Positions 33,892 to 45,899 of a DNA stretch of 64,000 nucleotides are shown here, piece by piece. Each line of letters starts with the position of its first letter. Position 1 is the first letter of the stretch. The stretch comes from Phyto melanocephala (lineage: Eukaryota > Arthropoda > Insecta > Diptera > Rhinophoridae), in assembly GCA_941918925.1 (NCBI GenBank), contig OW799237.1:92477015-92541014 (forward strand), in the 5' to 3' direction. The position numbers and the translations under genes are program-made. The notes beneath the pieces were generated by a model, which saw only the letters and a list, made by a program, of their open reading frames with translations, was not told the DNA's origin and did no database searches.

Positions 33892-34868
33892 AAGAAATGG
33901 AAAATGATTGATACCAATGACTAAAACTGTTTCCAAAGTGCTCTACACTTTAGACACAATATCAAAAAAAATCAATAAACAAATAAAAATATATAAAAGA
34001 TAAACAAGTTTCTAAGCAAAACACAAGTCAAGTGTGGTTTTTGTATACAAATTTAAGCTAAATAAAAGAACAAGTTTTTGTGTCTATTGTTTTGAAATTT
34101 GTTTGTTGTTTTTTTTCAAATGATATTTTTCAAAGAAATTATTGTTCTACTTTTAATTGCGTTTTAAATTTAAATAAATTAATTTTAAACAAATCTAAGT
34201 TGGAGACAACATAATGACTTGTGTTGTCTGTGAGCACCTTTCAATTGCAGGGTGCGTTTAATGGTGTAGAACTTCTTGGCCGTTATTGATATGTATTGTC
34301 TTGTTAGACTTGACAATATGTATCGCTTAACATGTTTTTTTACTACTACAAAGCCACTTTGATATAAAAATTGTTTACAAAGAAATTATACAAAAATAGT
34401 AACAAGTTGTTAGACAGTGAATTTTTTATTCATTTAGAATTTTAAACAATTTCTATTTTATTTTAATTCTTGAATGATTTTATAAATATTTGATAAACCA
34501 GTCATTTATTGGTTAGATATTGTATTTGTTTAATTTAATCACAACAAACAAACTTAAATAGAGTACATCTGTGTTGTTAAAAAAATAAATTTATAAACAA
34601 ATTAATTTTACAATATTTTGAATAAATTATATAAATGGTTATTTATAAACAAAAAATTCAAGTCATTTAATGTTACACATTATAAACTTAAATTAAAATA
34701 TTAATAAAAAACAAATTTAATTATTTTTTTTTAATATTTTTTTAAACAAAAAATATTTTAAAAAATTTATTAAACTTAAAAATAACTAGAGAGAAAAAAT
34801 TTCGAATAAATAAATAATTTCTTAAAAAACAAAATTTTTGCAAAATAATTCAAAAGTTTCCTTAATAA
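33892..34868. other. Very AT-rich intergenic DNA
   Basis: No gene or repeat structure that I can support. Confidence 0.55.
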
Positions 34869-35030
34869 AACAAGTAAGAGTGCTATATTCGGTCATGCCA
34901 AATCGTATATACCCTTCACAACGTGTAGTCATGCAATAATCATCACCACTGATCTCATATGAAATACGTACATACATATAAAAAACATACATATATAAAA
35001 ACATCCCGTTGTAAAATTATAAATTTAGTA
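34869..35030 (-). mobile_element. Helentron subfamily B fragment (3' end)
   Basis: Reversed 3' terminus AACAAGTAAGAGTGCTATAT with a decayed hairpin (TTCGGTCATGCCAAA), then CCCTTCACAACGTGTAGTCA and GAAATACGTACATACATATA, the same order as the 10.9-kb copy. Interrupted after about 160 bases. Confidence 0.75.
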
Positions 35031-35127
35031 TCAGACGAAAAAAATGCAAACGAATTGCCAAAAACTCTTAAACTTAATTATAAAGATACTAAAGCTTTAA
35101 GCACTCTAAATCACACATCTATTCCGA

Positions 35128-35221
35128 TATTAGCCGAGTGGAATGCACTTTCGAAGCCAGCTAAAATATGCTGATGATGAAATCGTGACTGGTTTCGAAA
35201 ATGCATTTCACTCGGCTAATA
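35128..35221. repeat. Foldback of two 33-base arms
   Basis: Left arm TATTAGCCGAGTGGAATGCA (continuing CTTTCGAAGCCAG, 35128-35160) pairs with 35189-35221 at about 30 of 33 positions around a 28-base loop. Bounded by Helentron pieces; origin unknown. Confidence 0.75.
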
Positions 35222-35439
35222 TAAAAGTGATTTACAAAAAAATTAAAAATAATAACTACGAATAAATATTAATTTATAATTAAAATATTAGAGAAGATTA
35301 AAACTAAGAATATATTGCGACTTCTCAATAATAACCATATTTTACCTGACGATTCAACTTTAGAAGATCGCACTCAATTTTTCCCAAATTCAAAAGAATA
35401 TGCAAAGATGTTCGAAATGGTTTGACATCAGGTCTATTT

Positions 35440-36391
35440 ACCAGATACCAGATTTAATTTTACAGTGATCTAGTTGTGTCCGTCCGTCCTTCCATCCATC
35501 CATCAGTTCGTCCTTGAAGGCACATCAGAACTCAATCAGAAAAAGCTAAATATGTGAAATTTTTCCGGAATACTTCTAATACATCAGAAATGTTTTGTGT
35601 TGAAAATGGGCTAAATCAGTTTATTATTAATGAGCCATAATGCACGAGAAGTTTACAAAAAAATGTCTGACATCGAATAAAATGTGATTTCATCTAGGCG
35701 CAAAGACGTAAAGTAACAATTATTTCACACGTTTCTCTTGGTTAAAAAGCTTTGTTTCTCCAAAAATTGTTTAAGCATCGAGTTATAGATCAAAATTATC
35801 GTAAATTTTCCACCCACTTAAACGTTTTTAGTCTTTTTTAATATCGAAAACGTCATAAAACCAACAAAATTAGATTAAAGATTCTGAAATATTGCAAATA
35901 AAGGTTTTGGGTTAATATTATTTTTAAAACAGAAAATGAAGATGGCATGTGATAGAATGCGAACGTTCTTCGATTCGTCGAGCACATCTTTCTTTTAACT
36001 ATTTTCCTTCCTATTGAATAATATGATCATGCTATTTTTAGTAGCTAGGTTACGTTTTCTATGAGCAGTTTTAATATATAAGGGATTAAACAATTTAATA
36101 AGATTGATTTTGTAAGGAAACAATTTTCTTAATTTATAGAAAAAGTAAAAGAAAAAGTCGTCGTCGTTAGTTGCAACTGATGTTAAATATAATTAGTACT
36201 CCAATGTTAACGTCCCCTTCTATGTAACGCCTTTTTTAAATTCATATAATTTCTCCATGTAAGAGTAATTGTCTTTATGTGTTAATATCTTTATTAACAG
36301 AAATTACTTTGACATGCCTACTTTAACAACTACTTTTTAAATATTGTAGTAAAAAGAAGTAGGTAAAACCACTCCTATGCTCTTACTTGTT
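35440..36391 (+). mobile_element. Helentron subfamily A, 5' end decayed
   Basis: Landmarks in order: GTCCGTCCGTCCTTCCATCC at 35477, GTTATAGATCAAAATTATCG, AACGTCATAAAACCAACAAA, TTAAATTCATATAATTTCTC (about 36238), TTAACAGAAATTACTTTGAC, and the 3' terminus GCTCTTACTTGT at 36379-36390. It lacks viral DNA at the position used in the 58.1-kb copy. Confidence 0.7.
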
Positions 36392-39300
36392 TTGTTTTTT
36401 TTATATCAACCGTTCTTATTTGAAGATAATTTTGAAAATTTTTTTTGTAAATTGTTTCGTATTCCTTTTTATGTAACGTCTGTAGTATACTTTCGTTTTT
36501 TTTTTTTAATATTTTGTAATATAAAATCTTATTACAGATAGAGATAATGTATAGATTAAAAACAAATTATAATTATTTATAAACTAACTACAACAGACAA
36601 AAACCGTCAAATAATTTTATATAGTTTTCTAACTTTATACATTTTTTGGAATATTAGCGTTTTTACTACAAAACAATAATGCGGGAGATCCCAGCTTTTA
36701 TAGAGTAAAAAATGTGTAAATTTTTTTTAAAATTTGTATTTCTTTCTTTATTTTTCTTAGTTACCACAAATAAATTTTTCAATTAATCTTCCGCTCGATC
36801 ACGATAAAAAAAAATGTCTCTAGAACGTAGAAATAAAATTTTCAAGCTGTTTTTGTATAACGAACAAAGAATACAAATGTGGAAGGGGATATGTATATTT
36901 GATAATTTAATGAATTCAAAATGTATTTGTAATTTTATGGTAGTATAAGTAATGTGTGTGTGTGTGCATAACAGACGTTTTAAAAAAATTTTATAAGTAT
37001 TTAATTTAAATTATTATTTTTACACAAATTTGTTTTATTATTGTTCTCACCTTAAGGTAGGTGAATCTTTATTTTATCACCACTAATAGTTTTATTTTAT
37101 ATAATATATAAAATTATTAGCATACTCTATGGATATCTGATTCTTTCTTATATATTTTTATTTTTTTTATTTTTTTTTTTGCAAAATGTTGATATAATTA
37201 ATGTTTACTTGTCATAATTTTGATACTAAAATGCTACAATCTTAAAATTTTTAAATCCCCTATAAAAAAATATATACCATAGACTATAGTGCCCTAAGAT
37301 ATACTACAGTTTTTAACGCATTTTTTTACTCGTTTGAATGTGAGAATTTTATCTTCAAACACACACTTTTTCATATGCTGTTAAAAGATAACATACACAC
37401 ACACAGCTATAGACTTATGTAGAATAACAACAGAAAATATTAAAAGACTTAAGAAACATACATGATAATAAAGGGTGGGCATATTCACACAAACTCATAT
37501 ATTTATTAAACAGTGATACCGTATGGTTATATTTGTTACTTTTATTGTAAATTTATTTTATTGTTATTTGCTTTGTAACATAATGTGTCCGTAAAACGTA
37601 ATAATATAATAAAGTACTGTGTGTAAAACAAGCATGCATACATTTAAAGGTATTTAAATCCATTTATATATAATATTTTATTTTAAATTAAATGTTATCG
37701 AATAAATTTTATTAAATTTTTATGAAACCTTATTATATTTCTATGACTTGATACATTAGTTTCGCTATTTTAATTATCTTATTGCTGAGTGAGCTTTTAA
37801 TCAAGAAAAGCCATGAACTTCTAATAGTAAAAAAAACACAAAATGTTAAAATATTTAAGCTGATTTAACTGATGCATAGTATTGGGCTAACAAGCTAAAG
37901 TCGATCCATCACGACCATTATATCAATATAGTTTAAAGGTGAGTAACACTACACCCATAGAAAAAATGTGTTTATACTACGATATGATAAAAAGAGTGCG
38001 TAGAACCACTCCCAAGCAAAGCTACCCTTTTCAAAAACTTTTGCTAGGTGGATATTATAAATGAGACTAAAAAATAAATTATAATTTATGTTTATATATA
38101 ATTTTATAATGAATTCGATATTATTAAGTTTATAAGCGCTCATATAGTTCCCTAAAGATATACGTAGAACTTGATAACAAAATTGGTACTCTTATGGGTT
38201 TATATTTATATTGTCTTGTAATGACAAAAATAAGTACCGTTAGAGCCAGTTTTCTTATTTCAAGGTTAACGTAAAAGTATTTTATTCCAATAAAAAAAAA
38301 TTTTTTTTTTTTTATTTATTTAAATTTGCAATCATTCAAAAATATTGGTAATGAGCAAGATTGAGAGAAAATAATAGATATTATTGGATGTACTCTATAA
38401 AGTACAACTATAAGTATGATGTTAATCTGTTTAACTATATTCCTATAAAATTAAATTATTTTTATAAAAAACTGACCTTAAGCTTAATAAATAAAACAAC
38501 TATTGATATAAATAAAAAACAAATCGAAGACATTTGCTTAATATGTAATACTATCTCAGTCACCATTAAAATAGAACAAATATATTAGTGTGGACACTAT
38601 CAATTTAAAAATGTATTTTTAATAAAAATTATAAAAGATTAATTTCGAAGATATTTTACTAAGTTTTTTACACAGACGGCAAACGAAATTCTTTAAAATT
38701 AAAAAAAAAAACAATAAAAACATGTTTAACCTTCTTCCACAAAACCCAAAAAAAGAGAAGTTAAAAAAATAGTAAAAAGCATTGAATCCGTTTTACTTCA
38801 TTTTAAAAAGAATATTTGGTTTTTTTATGACACTTGATTTTATAGCACTCTGGCAATACTAATGTAACGAAACAATGTAGATAAACTTTTAAAGACTTAA
38901 GCAACAAACATCACTATGAATCAAAAACAAATGTATCAATTCTGTAACACAAAATACCCAACAACAAAGAACTCAGTGGTTAATTAAATTGTTTAAACTG
39001 CATTAAATAACTTGGAAAACCGGAAATTTCGTTAAATGTATTAAATGTGAACATGCTGTGATTCCCGACCTATTTTCTGTTAATTATCATAAAAATCTAA
39101 AATTAGAAGATTTTTCAAATGACAGACAGCATCATAAAAAATGTTCTATTAAGTGTGTGACTATTCCTCTTTAAAGTTGTTTGTTTTTTTCTCTTTCGAT
39201 ACAATATTTGATTGGATTTGATTGGGAAAAAAAGTTAAGCATCTTTATTTTTTCCAACTAACCGAATTAATATTAAATTTTATACATTTGAATACAATAG

Positions 39301-39403
39301 ATTCTTTATTTATCTTCAGTATTAGACTCAAGGTGTTAATTAATTTTAAGCACGTTCAAGTATTAACATTTTCGTTTTAGTCATTTTGAAAAGAGAAAAA
39401 TGT
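36392..39403. other. Long AT-rich gene-free stretch
   Basis: No supported gene, terminal repeat or RNA. Small frames (37949-38143, 38361-38588) have no recognisable motif and are expected by chance at this composition. Confidence 0.55.
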
Positions 39404-39430
39404 TATAAAATTTATTACGAAATTGTCATT
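39404..39430 (+). promoter_or_regulatory. Candidate TATA box of the 39.6-kb gene
   Basis: TATAAAAT at 39404, with GTCATTGTG about 24 bases on. The leader would be about 145 bases. No CAGT initiator here, so less certain than the others. Confidence 0.45.
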
Positions 39431-39574
39431 GTGTAAACACGTTAGTAGTCAAAAAAAAAAAGAAAGTGGATATTAAATGGAGGATACCTTTGTTATATTT
39501 TCACCCAACAAACTTTAAATAAATATCGCTGTTATATGAAAATTTCAATTTAGTCTCGCGCTGTACGTGTTAAG

Positions 39575-40522
39575 ATGCAGAACATACGGAAATTTTATAT
39601 CGCCACATGTGTGCTAGTGATTATAGGTTATGTCTGTGCTAATGAAACAAAGTTCACAGCAGATGGTGATGTTAATGGAATTAAACCTCGTACAGGCAAA
39701 CATATTAAAAAATCAGACAGTATAAGCGCAAGTGTTAAAAAGCAAAAACAACAACAACTGCAACAACAGCAACAGCAACAACAGGAACAGCAGCAAGAAG
39801 ACTTTGAAGAAACAAATAGAGGACAATTAGTACGCTCGCCAATTTTTCCACTTTTTAACCCCAACAGCTTTCCACGAATTCAAGACACTATGGAACATGT
39901 GGGAAATTTACCACAAAATGAACCACCACAAGCGGACCCTCAATTTAATCCTGGTAGTGTACCTATTTACGCTAATAACTTTCCCCATCAAAGACACCTG
40001 CTCTTCGGAGGTCTGCCCAATGTGCCTTTTAGTGGTGGTATTGGACTAACAGATCCAGCTAGCAACATTATGTTTGGTCAAAAGTCACTTCCAGACTTAA
40101 TTAAGGGTCGACAAACAATTCCCAATCCCTATGCTCCTAATTTTATGGGTTATGGTTTTGGACAACCAGGTTTACCGCCCGTAGTACAACCAGGCTTAGC
40201 ACCAATTGGCCAACAACTAGCTGTTTCTTCTGTTTATGGTAATAATGTAATGGGTTATGGATCTTATCCTATGGCAGGTGTGCCAGGCATATCGCCTGTG
40301 CCAGGTATGTCACCTATAGGTGGCATGCCTATGGGTGGCAACTTCATTGTAGGAGATCCATTATTAGCTGGTCAGTTTAATCCTCTAGTTGGAATGGTAC
40401 CTTACGGTTACCCACCTTCAAATGGTATAATGAATCCCTACATAGTCTCCAGTGGTGTATATCAAGGCATAATAACAAGGGCTCGTTCATTAGATGGCGC
40501 TAGAGAGGCAAAATCAATTTAA
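39575..40522 (+). CDS. Secreted Gln-, Pro/Gly/Met-rich protein, unknown
   Basis: A 315-residue single-exon protein. Signal peptide to about residue 22 (FYIATCVLVIIGYVCA). Lys-rich stretch, then a poly-Gln tract (about residues 61-73, mixed CAA/CAG), an acidic EEDFEET-like patch, and RGQLVRSPIFPLF. The rest is Pro/Gly/Asn-rich with repeated GYG, PGL and the loosely repetitive GVPGISPVPGMSPIGGMPMG. It ends with ITRARSLDGAREAKSI. No cysteine-rich or enzyme domain. The secreted low-complexity composition suggests an extracellular structural protein such as eggshell or cuticle. An AATAAA follows at about 40694. I do not recognise an ortholog. Confidence 0.85.
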   Translation: MQNIRKFYIATCVLVIIGYVCANETKFTADGDVNGIKPRTGKHIKKSDSISASVKKQKQQQLQQQQQQQQEQQQEDFEETNRGQLVRSPIFPLFNPNSFPRIQDTMEHVGNLPQNEPPQADPQFNPGSVPIYANNFPHQRHLLFGGLPNVPFSGGIGLTDPASNIMFGQKSLPDLIKGRQTIPNPYAPNFMGYGFGQPGLPPVVQPGLAPIGQQLAVSSVYGNNVMGYGSYPMAGVPGISPVPGMSPIGGMPMGGNFIVGDPLLAGQFNPLVGMVPYGYPPSNGIMNPYIVSSGVYQGIITRARSLDGAREAKSI

Positions 40523-41432
40523 CAAAACAACATACATCTTCCACTAGTTTAAGAATTATTTATTACAAATACGTCTCTGTGTCATTGTAGTTTACATATT
40601 ATTTTACAGTAATTTAAAACGGACTTATTGCAGGTCAGTTATAATTTTATAAGTTCTCTAAATATTTATTTTATACATAAATTAAAATGCTTTAATAAAA
40701 AAACGTTTTAAATTTAATTTACTTTAGCTGTATTTAGGCGGAATTATATCATTTTTATTTATTATTAACTGAGATTTTGCTAAAATTTTGTTTAAAAATT
40801 TCTACAAACAGATAATTTATTTAAACTTTGTATGTAAAATTATTTAAAATTATTTTTATAAATAAAAATAAGTTTTTCTAAATTTTTTTGCGTTGTTTAC
40901 CATTTCTTTGTAAAAAAATATTTAAATATAGTTTTAATCAGGAATTAATTTAGTACGCAATTTAAAAAAAATATTCTTATAAGATTTTGCATGTAGTCAC
41001 CATTTCATGACTGAATAAAGTGTCATCACTATTTGCTTAATAATCCGTTTGATGGTTTGCAAATTGGAATCTCCTATTGTTTCGATAACCTTCACTACTG
41101 TAGCAAGGATTCTCAAGATTTGACCTCTACGATTACGAATTCTGAAAATTTTTTCATGTCTTTTAAAGATGTTTTATCAAAAATTCACAGATATTCTTTT
41201 ATCGAGCTTATAAATAGGTTAGCCAATTAATCACTGTCCGCCGGTCCGTATGTTGATTGAAATCATCTTTTGAAATCCATGTTATTAAAAATATTTGGCA
41301 ATGAATTGGTATAGTTAGCAGGACTGTTAGATATAGTTTTTAATTTTTTAATAATTTTGGCGATTGCATTTTATATTTGGCAACATGCCGTTTTTGTCGA
41401 TGAGTTTTTAACAAACTGTAGCTTTTGGCTAG
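40523..41432. other. AT-rich intergenic DNA
   Basis: Contains the 3' untranslated region and AATAAA (about 40694) of the 39.6-kb gene; otherwise nothing recognised. Confidence 0.5.
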
Positions 41433-42815
41433 TTATACCCGCCACCACAAAAATGGTTGGGGTATATTCATTTTGTCATTCCGTTTGTAACACATCGAAA
41501 TATCCATTTTAGAGCCCATAAATTATATATTCTGAATCGGGATTTAATTTTATGACGATCTAGCAATGTCCGTCTGTCCGTCTGTCTTTCCGTCTGTTGA
41601 AAACACGATAGAGGTCGGACCGAAAAAGCTAGGGGCTCCAAATTTTTCTAGAATATTTCTTATACACAATCTTTGATTGGTATTGGGCTAAATTGGAGAA
41701 TTAGAGAGAGAGTTATAGCTCGTAATGCAAAAGTAGGTCAAAAAAACCATGTCCTTCCAACATCGAATGAAATGCAATTGTGTCCAAACGCATTAACGTA
41801 GACTCATGAAATTTCGAATATATATTTCCTCAGTACACAGAAAGAAAAATTATGTTCTAAATCCAAGAATTAAATTCTTAATTTAGGCCGAAATCGTGCT
41901 TAAAAATTCAAGTACGATATATTTCTGGTTTTCTTAAAACGAGTAAAAAACGGGATTGTTTTAGAAAATCAAGTACAAGACTATTAAAATAAGAATTAAC
42001 TTCTTAAATTAAGTCTTATTTCTCTCAAATTAAAAACAAATTCATATTTTTTAGACATTTGCTTAGATAAATACAATCTTTAAAATTTCAAGTACATTTT
42101 TACAATTCTCATTCTGTTTATCATACTTTAGCTATAAGTAACAATACTTACGACTTAGCTGTAGCAGTTTCCGAGTTAACTTAGCTTTCATGATTTGCCC
42201 GTTAGTTATATTTTTTTTAATTTTAATGAAACGTATCGCTAAGAAAATGTCAACGGGTAAGTAGTGAAGATACTGTACTGTACAACGATCAAACCAAGTT
42301 ATGAATTCTTGAAACAGGCGCATCTTTTGATTACTTCAATCTCATTTATACTTGAATGAATCTTGTTCTAAGCTAACGTCAAGTACGGTTTCGACCTTAA
42401 GTCAAGCTAATAATTTTTAAAATCAAACTTTTTTTCGGCTTAACTATTCCTAAAATTAAGAAATTCGTACTTGACACATTCATTCTTAAATCAAGAGTTT
42501 TGTAAGAAAATCCGTACTTACCGTACTTCTGACACCGCTACGGATAATTTTAAGTACCGATTACTTGATTTGTTTTTTGAGTGTAAAAACAATATTTGTT
42601 CTTGACAATTGCTTTAATCTTTGCATTAGGAAAGCAGTTATGGATCAAAATATATTTAAAATTTAAACCCTAATAAAACTGACAAAATTAGATGTATGAT
42701 TCTGAAATTTGCAGCCATTGATTTTTGGTCAAAGGCTTTATACTAACGGAAAATAAATGTGACACGCCCACTTTAACGCCCACCTCCCATACAACGCTTT
42801 ATCCATGCAATGAAA
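41433..42815 (+). mobile_element. Helentron subfamily A with a nested MITE, 3' end missing
   Basis: 5' terminus TTATACCCGCCACCACAAAA, then GGTATATTCATTTTGTCATT, GTCCGTCTGTCCGTCTGTCT, GAAAACACGATAGAGGTCGG and later CTCCCATACAACGCTTTATC. It matches the 58.1-kb copy on both sides of the nested insert. Its 3' part and hairpin are absent. Confidence 0.8.
41836..42583. mobile_element. 748-base foldback MITE inserted in the Helentron
   Basis: Ends CACAGAAAGAAAAATTATG and the inverse CACTCAAAAAACAAATCAAG, with TA on each side (41834-41835 and 42584-42585). Comparison with the uninterrupted TTCCTGAGTAAAAACAATAG of the 58.1-kb copy confirms a TA duplication. The two halves are loosely inverted (AAGTACGA, TTCTTAATTT words). 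No coding capacity. Confidence 0.8.
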
Positions 42816-43142
42816 TAGTTTTGAAAATTACTGGTTAATACAATAAGTCAGTTTTGCCACCAACTGCAATTTTAGGTCACAAATGAATATTGAAAGGAAT
42901 ATGCACTGATGGAATCTTGAACGTAAAACAATTAACCCAGTCTCACTAAATGTATGGACACCCAATCTTTGTTTAAACAAAAAAAAAGAAACGTTGAAAT
43001 AAATAGATGTTATTTGTAAGATTGTTGTTGCTTTATTTGAATACCAACAATATGTTCCTTTACCAAACATTCATGATATTGGTATGAATGTAAGATAAAC
43101 AGAGTAAAAATTGAAATAATTTTTAATTTAAAATATTTTTTT

Positions 43143-43733
43143 TTACTTTTTTATTGATTTATATTGCTGATAAGTATTGGCGGGACGTTGGCGATACAAC
43201 TGTTGTTGTGGCAATTGACGTCGCAATTGATGTTGCTGCTGTAGTTGATATTGGGCGGCCTGCAATAAGGCCTGTTGCAACTGTTGTGGTCTACCAATAT
43301 TGCCACCAGCTACACTACCGCTACCAACAATGGCTTGACCTGGACTTGGCTGTACACCGCGTACACCAGCACCTTTTATAGAGTTGTTTACCACAAAACT
43401 ATTGCCGTTCGTTGGACGACCACTGGCCATACCGCCAAAACTATACGCTCCCACACCAATCGGTCTTTGGGCGGCTGCATTCAATTGGGCTGATGTTAAA
43501 CTTGTTGTTAGATCAGAAGCAGCACTGCGTACATTAAAATTTGAACTCGACCCAGAAACCGGTCGATAATTTGATCCACTACCAGCACTGCCAGCACTTC
43601 CGTAACGTGTTGCTTGTCTTGTTATTCGTTGTATAATTTCTGGTGCCTGCTGGACATGCAGACCATAAACCCCATACTGTACATGACACACTGACCACAC
43701 AATACCCAACCAAATGCCATAAAAATATTTCAT
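43143..43733 (-). CDS. Secreted Ser/Gly/Gln-rich protein with R-I-T-R site
   Basis: A 196-residue single-exon protein. Signal peptide MKYFYGIWLGIVWSVCHVQ or slightly longer. Short pro-region HVQQAPEIIQRITR, so the mature chain would begin QATRYGSAGSAGSGSNYR. A Ser/Gly/Asn-rich middle follows, then a Gln-rich C-terminus (QLQQALLQAAQYQLQQQHQ) and the basic end YKSIKK. The R-x-x-R then Gln pattern equals that of the 27.4- and 33.7-kb peptides, although the rest differs. Five bases upstream lies a two-codon ATGAAATGA whose stop overlaps this start codon. Probably an extracellular structural protein; no ortholog recognised. Confidence 0.85.
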   Translation of the reverse strand: MKYFYGIWLGIVWSVCHVQYGVYGLHVQQAPEIIQRITRQATRYGSAGSAGSGSNYRPVSGSSSNFNVRSAASDLTTSLTSAQLNAAAQRPIGVGAYSFGGMASGRPTNGNSFVVNNSIKGAGVRGVQPSPGQAIVGSGSVAGGNIGRPQQLQQALLQAAQYQLQQQHQLRRQLPQQQLYRQRPANTYQQYKSIKK

Positions 43734-43777
43734 TTCATCCGATACACTTCACGTCAACGGCTTAAAAGTTCAATGCT

Positions 43778-43814
43778 AACTGCTATTTTTTGTACCTACA
43801 AAAGTTCTTTTATA
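43778..43814 (-). promoter_or_regulatory. Core promoter of the 43.7-kb gene
   Basis: Minus-strand TATAAAAG (43807-43814) and AGCAGTTAG about 32 bases later, the same arrangement as the 8.9- and 33.7-kb genes. Confidence 0.7.
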
Positions 43815-45487
43815 CGGCCCCGAGAGATGCAAAAGAAATTCTTGTCTTTACGCACAAGATTCGTGTCATATTTATAAATCTTTAAGATGACAGTAAATAA
43901 CAGTTAAGTTTAGCTTTGTGCCTACGAAAAAAATCAAATTTCTTTTAAGTTACATAACTAAAGCCATACGCATTTCTGGTTTATTTATTTTTTAAATTTG
44001 GTCTATTGAAAGGATGCTACTTTAGAAGTGATAGTATATTGTGTTTGACAAAATTCTTGCATAAATTCTGTCATGACTCAGTCTTAACCGAAATGGAATT
44101 AAAAATAAATTAGCCCAGAAATAGTTTTTTTTAGCATAACTGCATTTTATTAAACATAAAATAAACCCGAAACAATACGAGTATTAAAGTAACGACTAAA
44201 AAAAAAACAATTTGTGTGAAAATAAGGTAACACTGTTGAGTGAGTGAATAAGTCTCTTAAAAAAAGAGCACAAAAATTCGTGCTCTGAAAATAAAATATA
44301 ATACAATCTATCTCTCGACTGAATTCCACTACGTATTTAAGATGTCAATTTCCATAGGAAATTACGTTCCGTCGGAATTCTGTTCGATCCTTTAGTTCCT
44401 TTTGGTTCCTCGACTTAACAAGTTACGCTTGAGGACTTTCATTTCAATTTTACGCTGGAGTAAAAATATCATATAAGAAATCATGCAACGAGTCATGAAT
44501 GTCACTCTTGTAATATAACAGTTGTTTATTCATATGCTCGGCAAAGAATACTTTAATCACTTTAACGAAAAGAAGAAACGTTACGCCGAACCTAGCCGGA
44601 ACAAAAATTTTCTGATGATTTGAAGTACTTAAAGAGTGAGCCACAAAAAACTTATACTTGTTTCAAGTTAAATAAAAATTAAACTGTTCAATATAAAATT
44701 TTTCAAAAATACATAAGTTTATTCAAATAATATCAAACATTAAAACATTGCCATACTACGCGGTATATATAAATTTATCCAACTTTTTTCGAAAATCCTC
44801 CCATCAAAACTTTCATATGTGCTTCCGTTACCTTTTTAGATGAGGTGGTCAACACATGCTTAAAATCGGACATGTGGTCTTTAATTATATTTTCAGTAGA
44901 GCCAAATACCTTTTCACATGCCGAAGTTCTAGATAGTTGTTGTATGTTTGAAACCCACTAAAGGAACTTTTATGCCATATTGACCCGGAAATATAAAGGC
45001 ATTCTGCACTGAAATTTGGGAACCTTCGGACTAGGCCTACGTCCGATGTACTGATGTCTATTATCAATCGAATGGTAATGCTAAGGCAGGTGTATTTTAA
45101 CCACGTTCCTATTACGTAAATATTTTTTGTTATTTCCGGCAAAAATATACCCCATCAGCGTCTGTACCTTCGAATGTGTGTCCTGTTTATCATTTCACAT
45201 ATGATGCCAAATCCGCTCTGCTTAAGGAATACTTTGATATTCTTAGCCATTTTGGTATAGACCACAATCAAACACTATTAATAGAAGGATAACAAATATT
45301 CCGATCACTTTGAAATTTGTAGAGCATCTAGTTGAAAAACTCCGTCTTAGCTGTTTTGCGGTTTGCACCCATGCTTACTTGTGAGATTATGTCATCTCTA
45401 CCTTTTTGCTAAAAACAACATGAAGGAACTCCTTTTCCTTAATAAGCAACGGGAATCTCACCGACTTTGCAAGCTTAAATACCATAA
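43815..45487. other. Intergenic DNA, no gene recognised
   Basis: A small hairpin AGAGCACAAAAATTCGTGCTCT-like site lies at about 44264. The 44.9-45.5 kb part is less AT-rich than its surroundings and has broken frames on the minus strand, as a decayed element would, but I recognise no motif. A MITE at 45488 interrupts it. Confidence 0.45.
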
Positions 45488-45899
45488 GTGACCTTCTCCG
45501 TGAAAAGGGACCTAGTGTGAGAAAATGAAGTTTTGGGAAAAACGCATTTAAAGTTTCATAACGCATTATTACTGTGAACACACCTTCAGTTTGAAGATGC
45601 GATTTGGTATGGTTAGTTATGAATGGGTGCGGACTTTGGTGACGTCATGCCTATGTGGTGACGTATTCTTTTCGCTTCTAGTGTGAGAATACCTTAATGC
45701 CTGATTGTTATTATCTCTATATTTGATTCTTAAGTCTCAACCAGTGACAGACGCAACAACGTTTTTATGGGGTAAATAAGTTTTTATCAAAAATCTAACT
45801 CATTTCATCTTATTCTACACCCTTTTAGGTGCCAGAATCTCTTCTTAAGTCCAAATTCGTTTTTCGACACACTAGGTCCCTTTTCTCGGAGAAGGTCTC
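45488..45899. mobile_element. 412-base MITE, copy 2 of the GTGACC family
   Basis: Arms GTGACCTTCTCCGTGAAAAG and the inverse of GAGACCTTCTCCGAGAAAAG. The interior is colinear with 13824-14244, including GGTTAGTTATGAATGGGTGC. Confidence 0.88.

Noticed and set aside
39628..39864. Cys-rich minus-strand frame at 39.6 kb
   Set aside because: It is the antisense of the poly-Gln tract.
44885..45142. 85-codon minus-strand frame
   Set aside because: No signal peptide, domain or homologue that I recognise, and flanking frames are broken.
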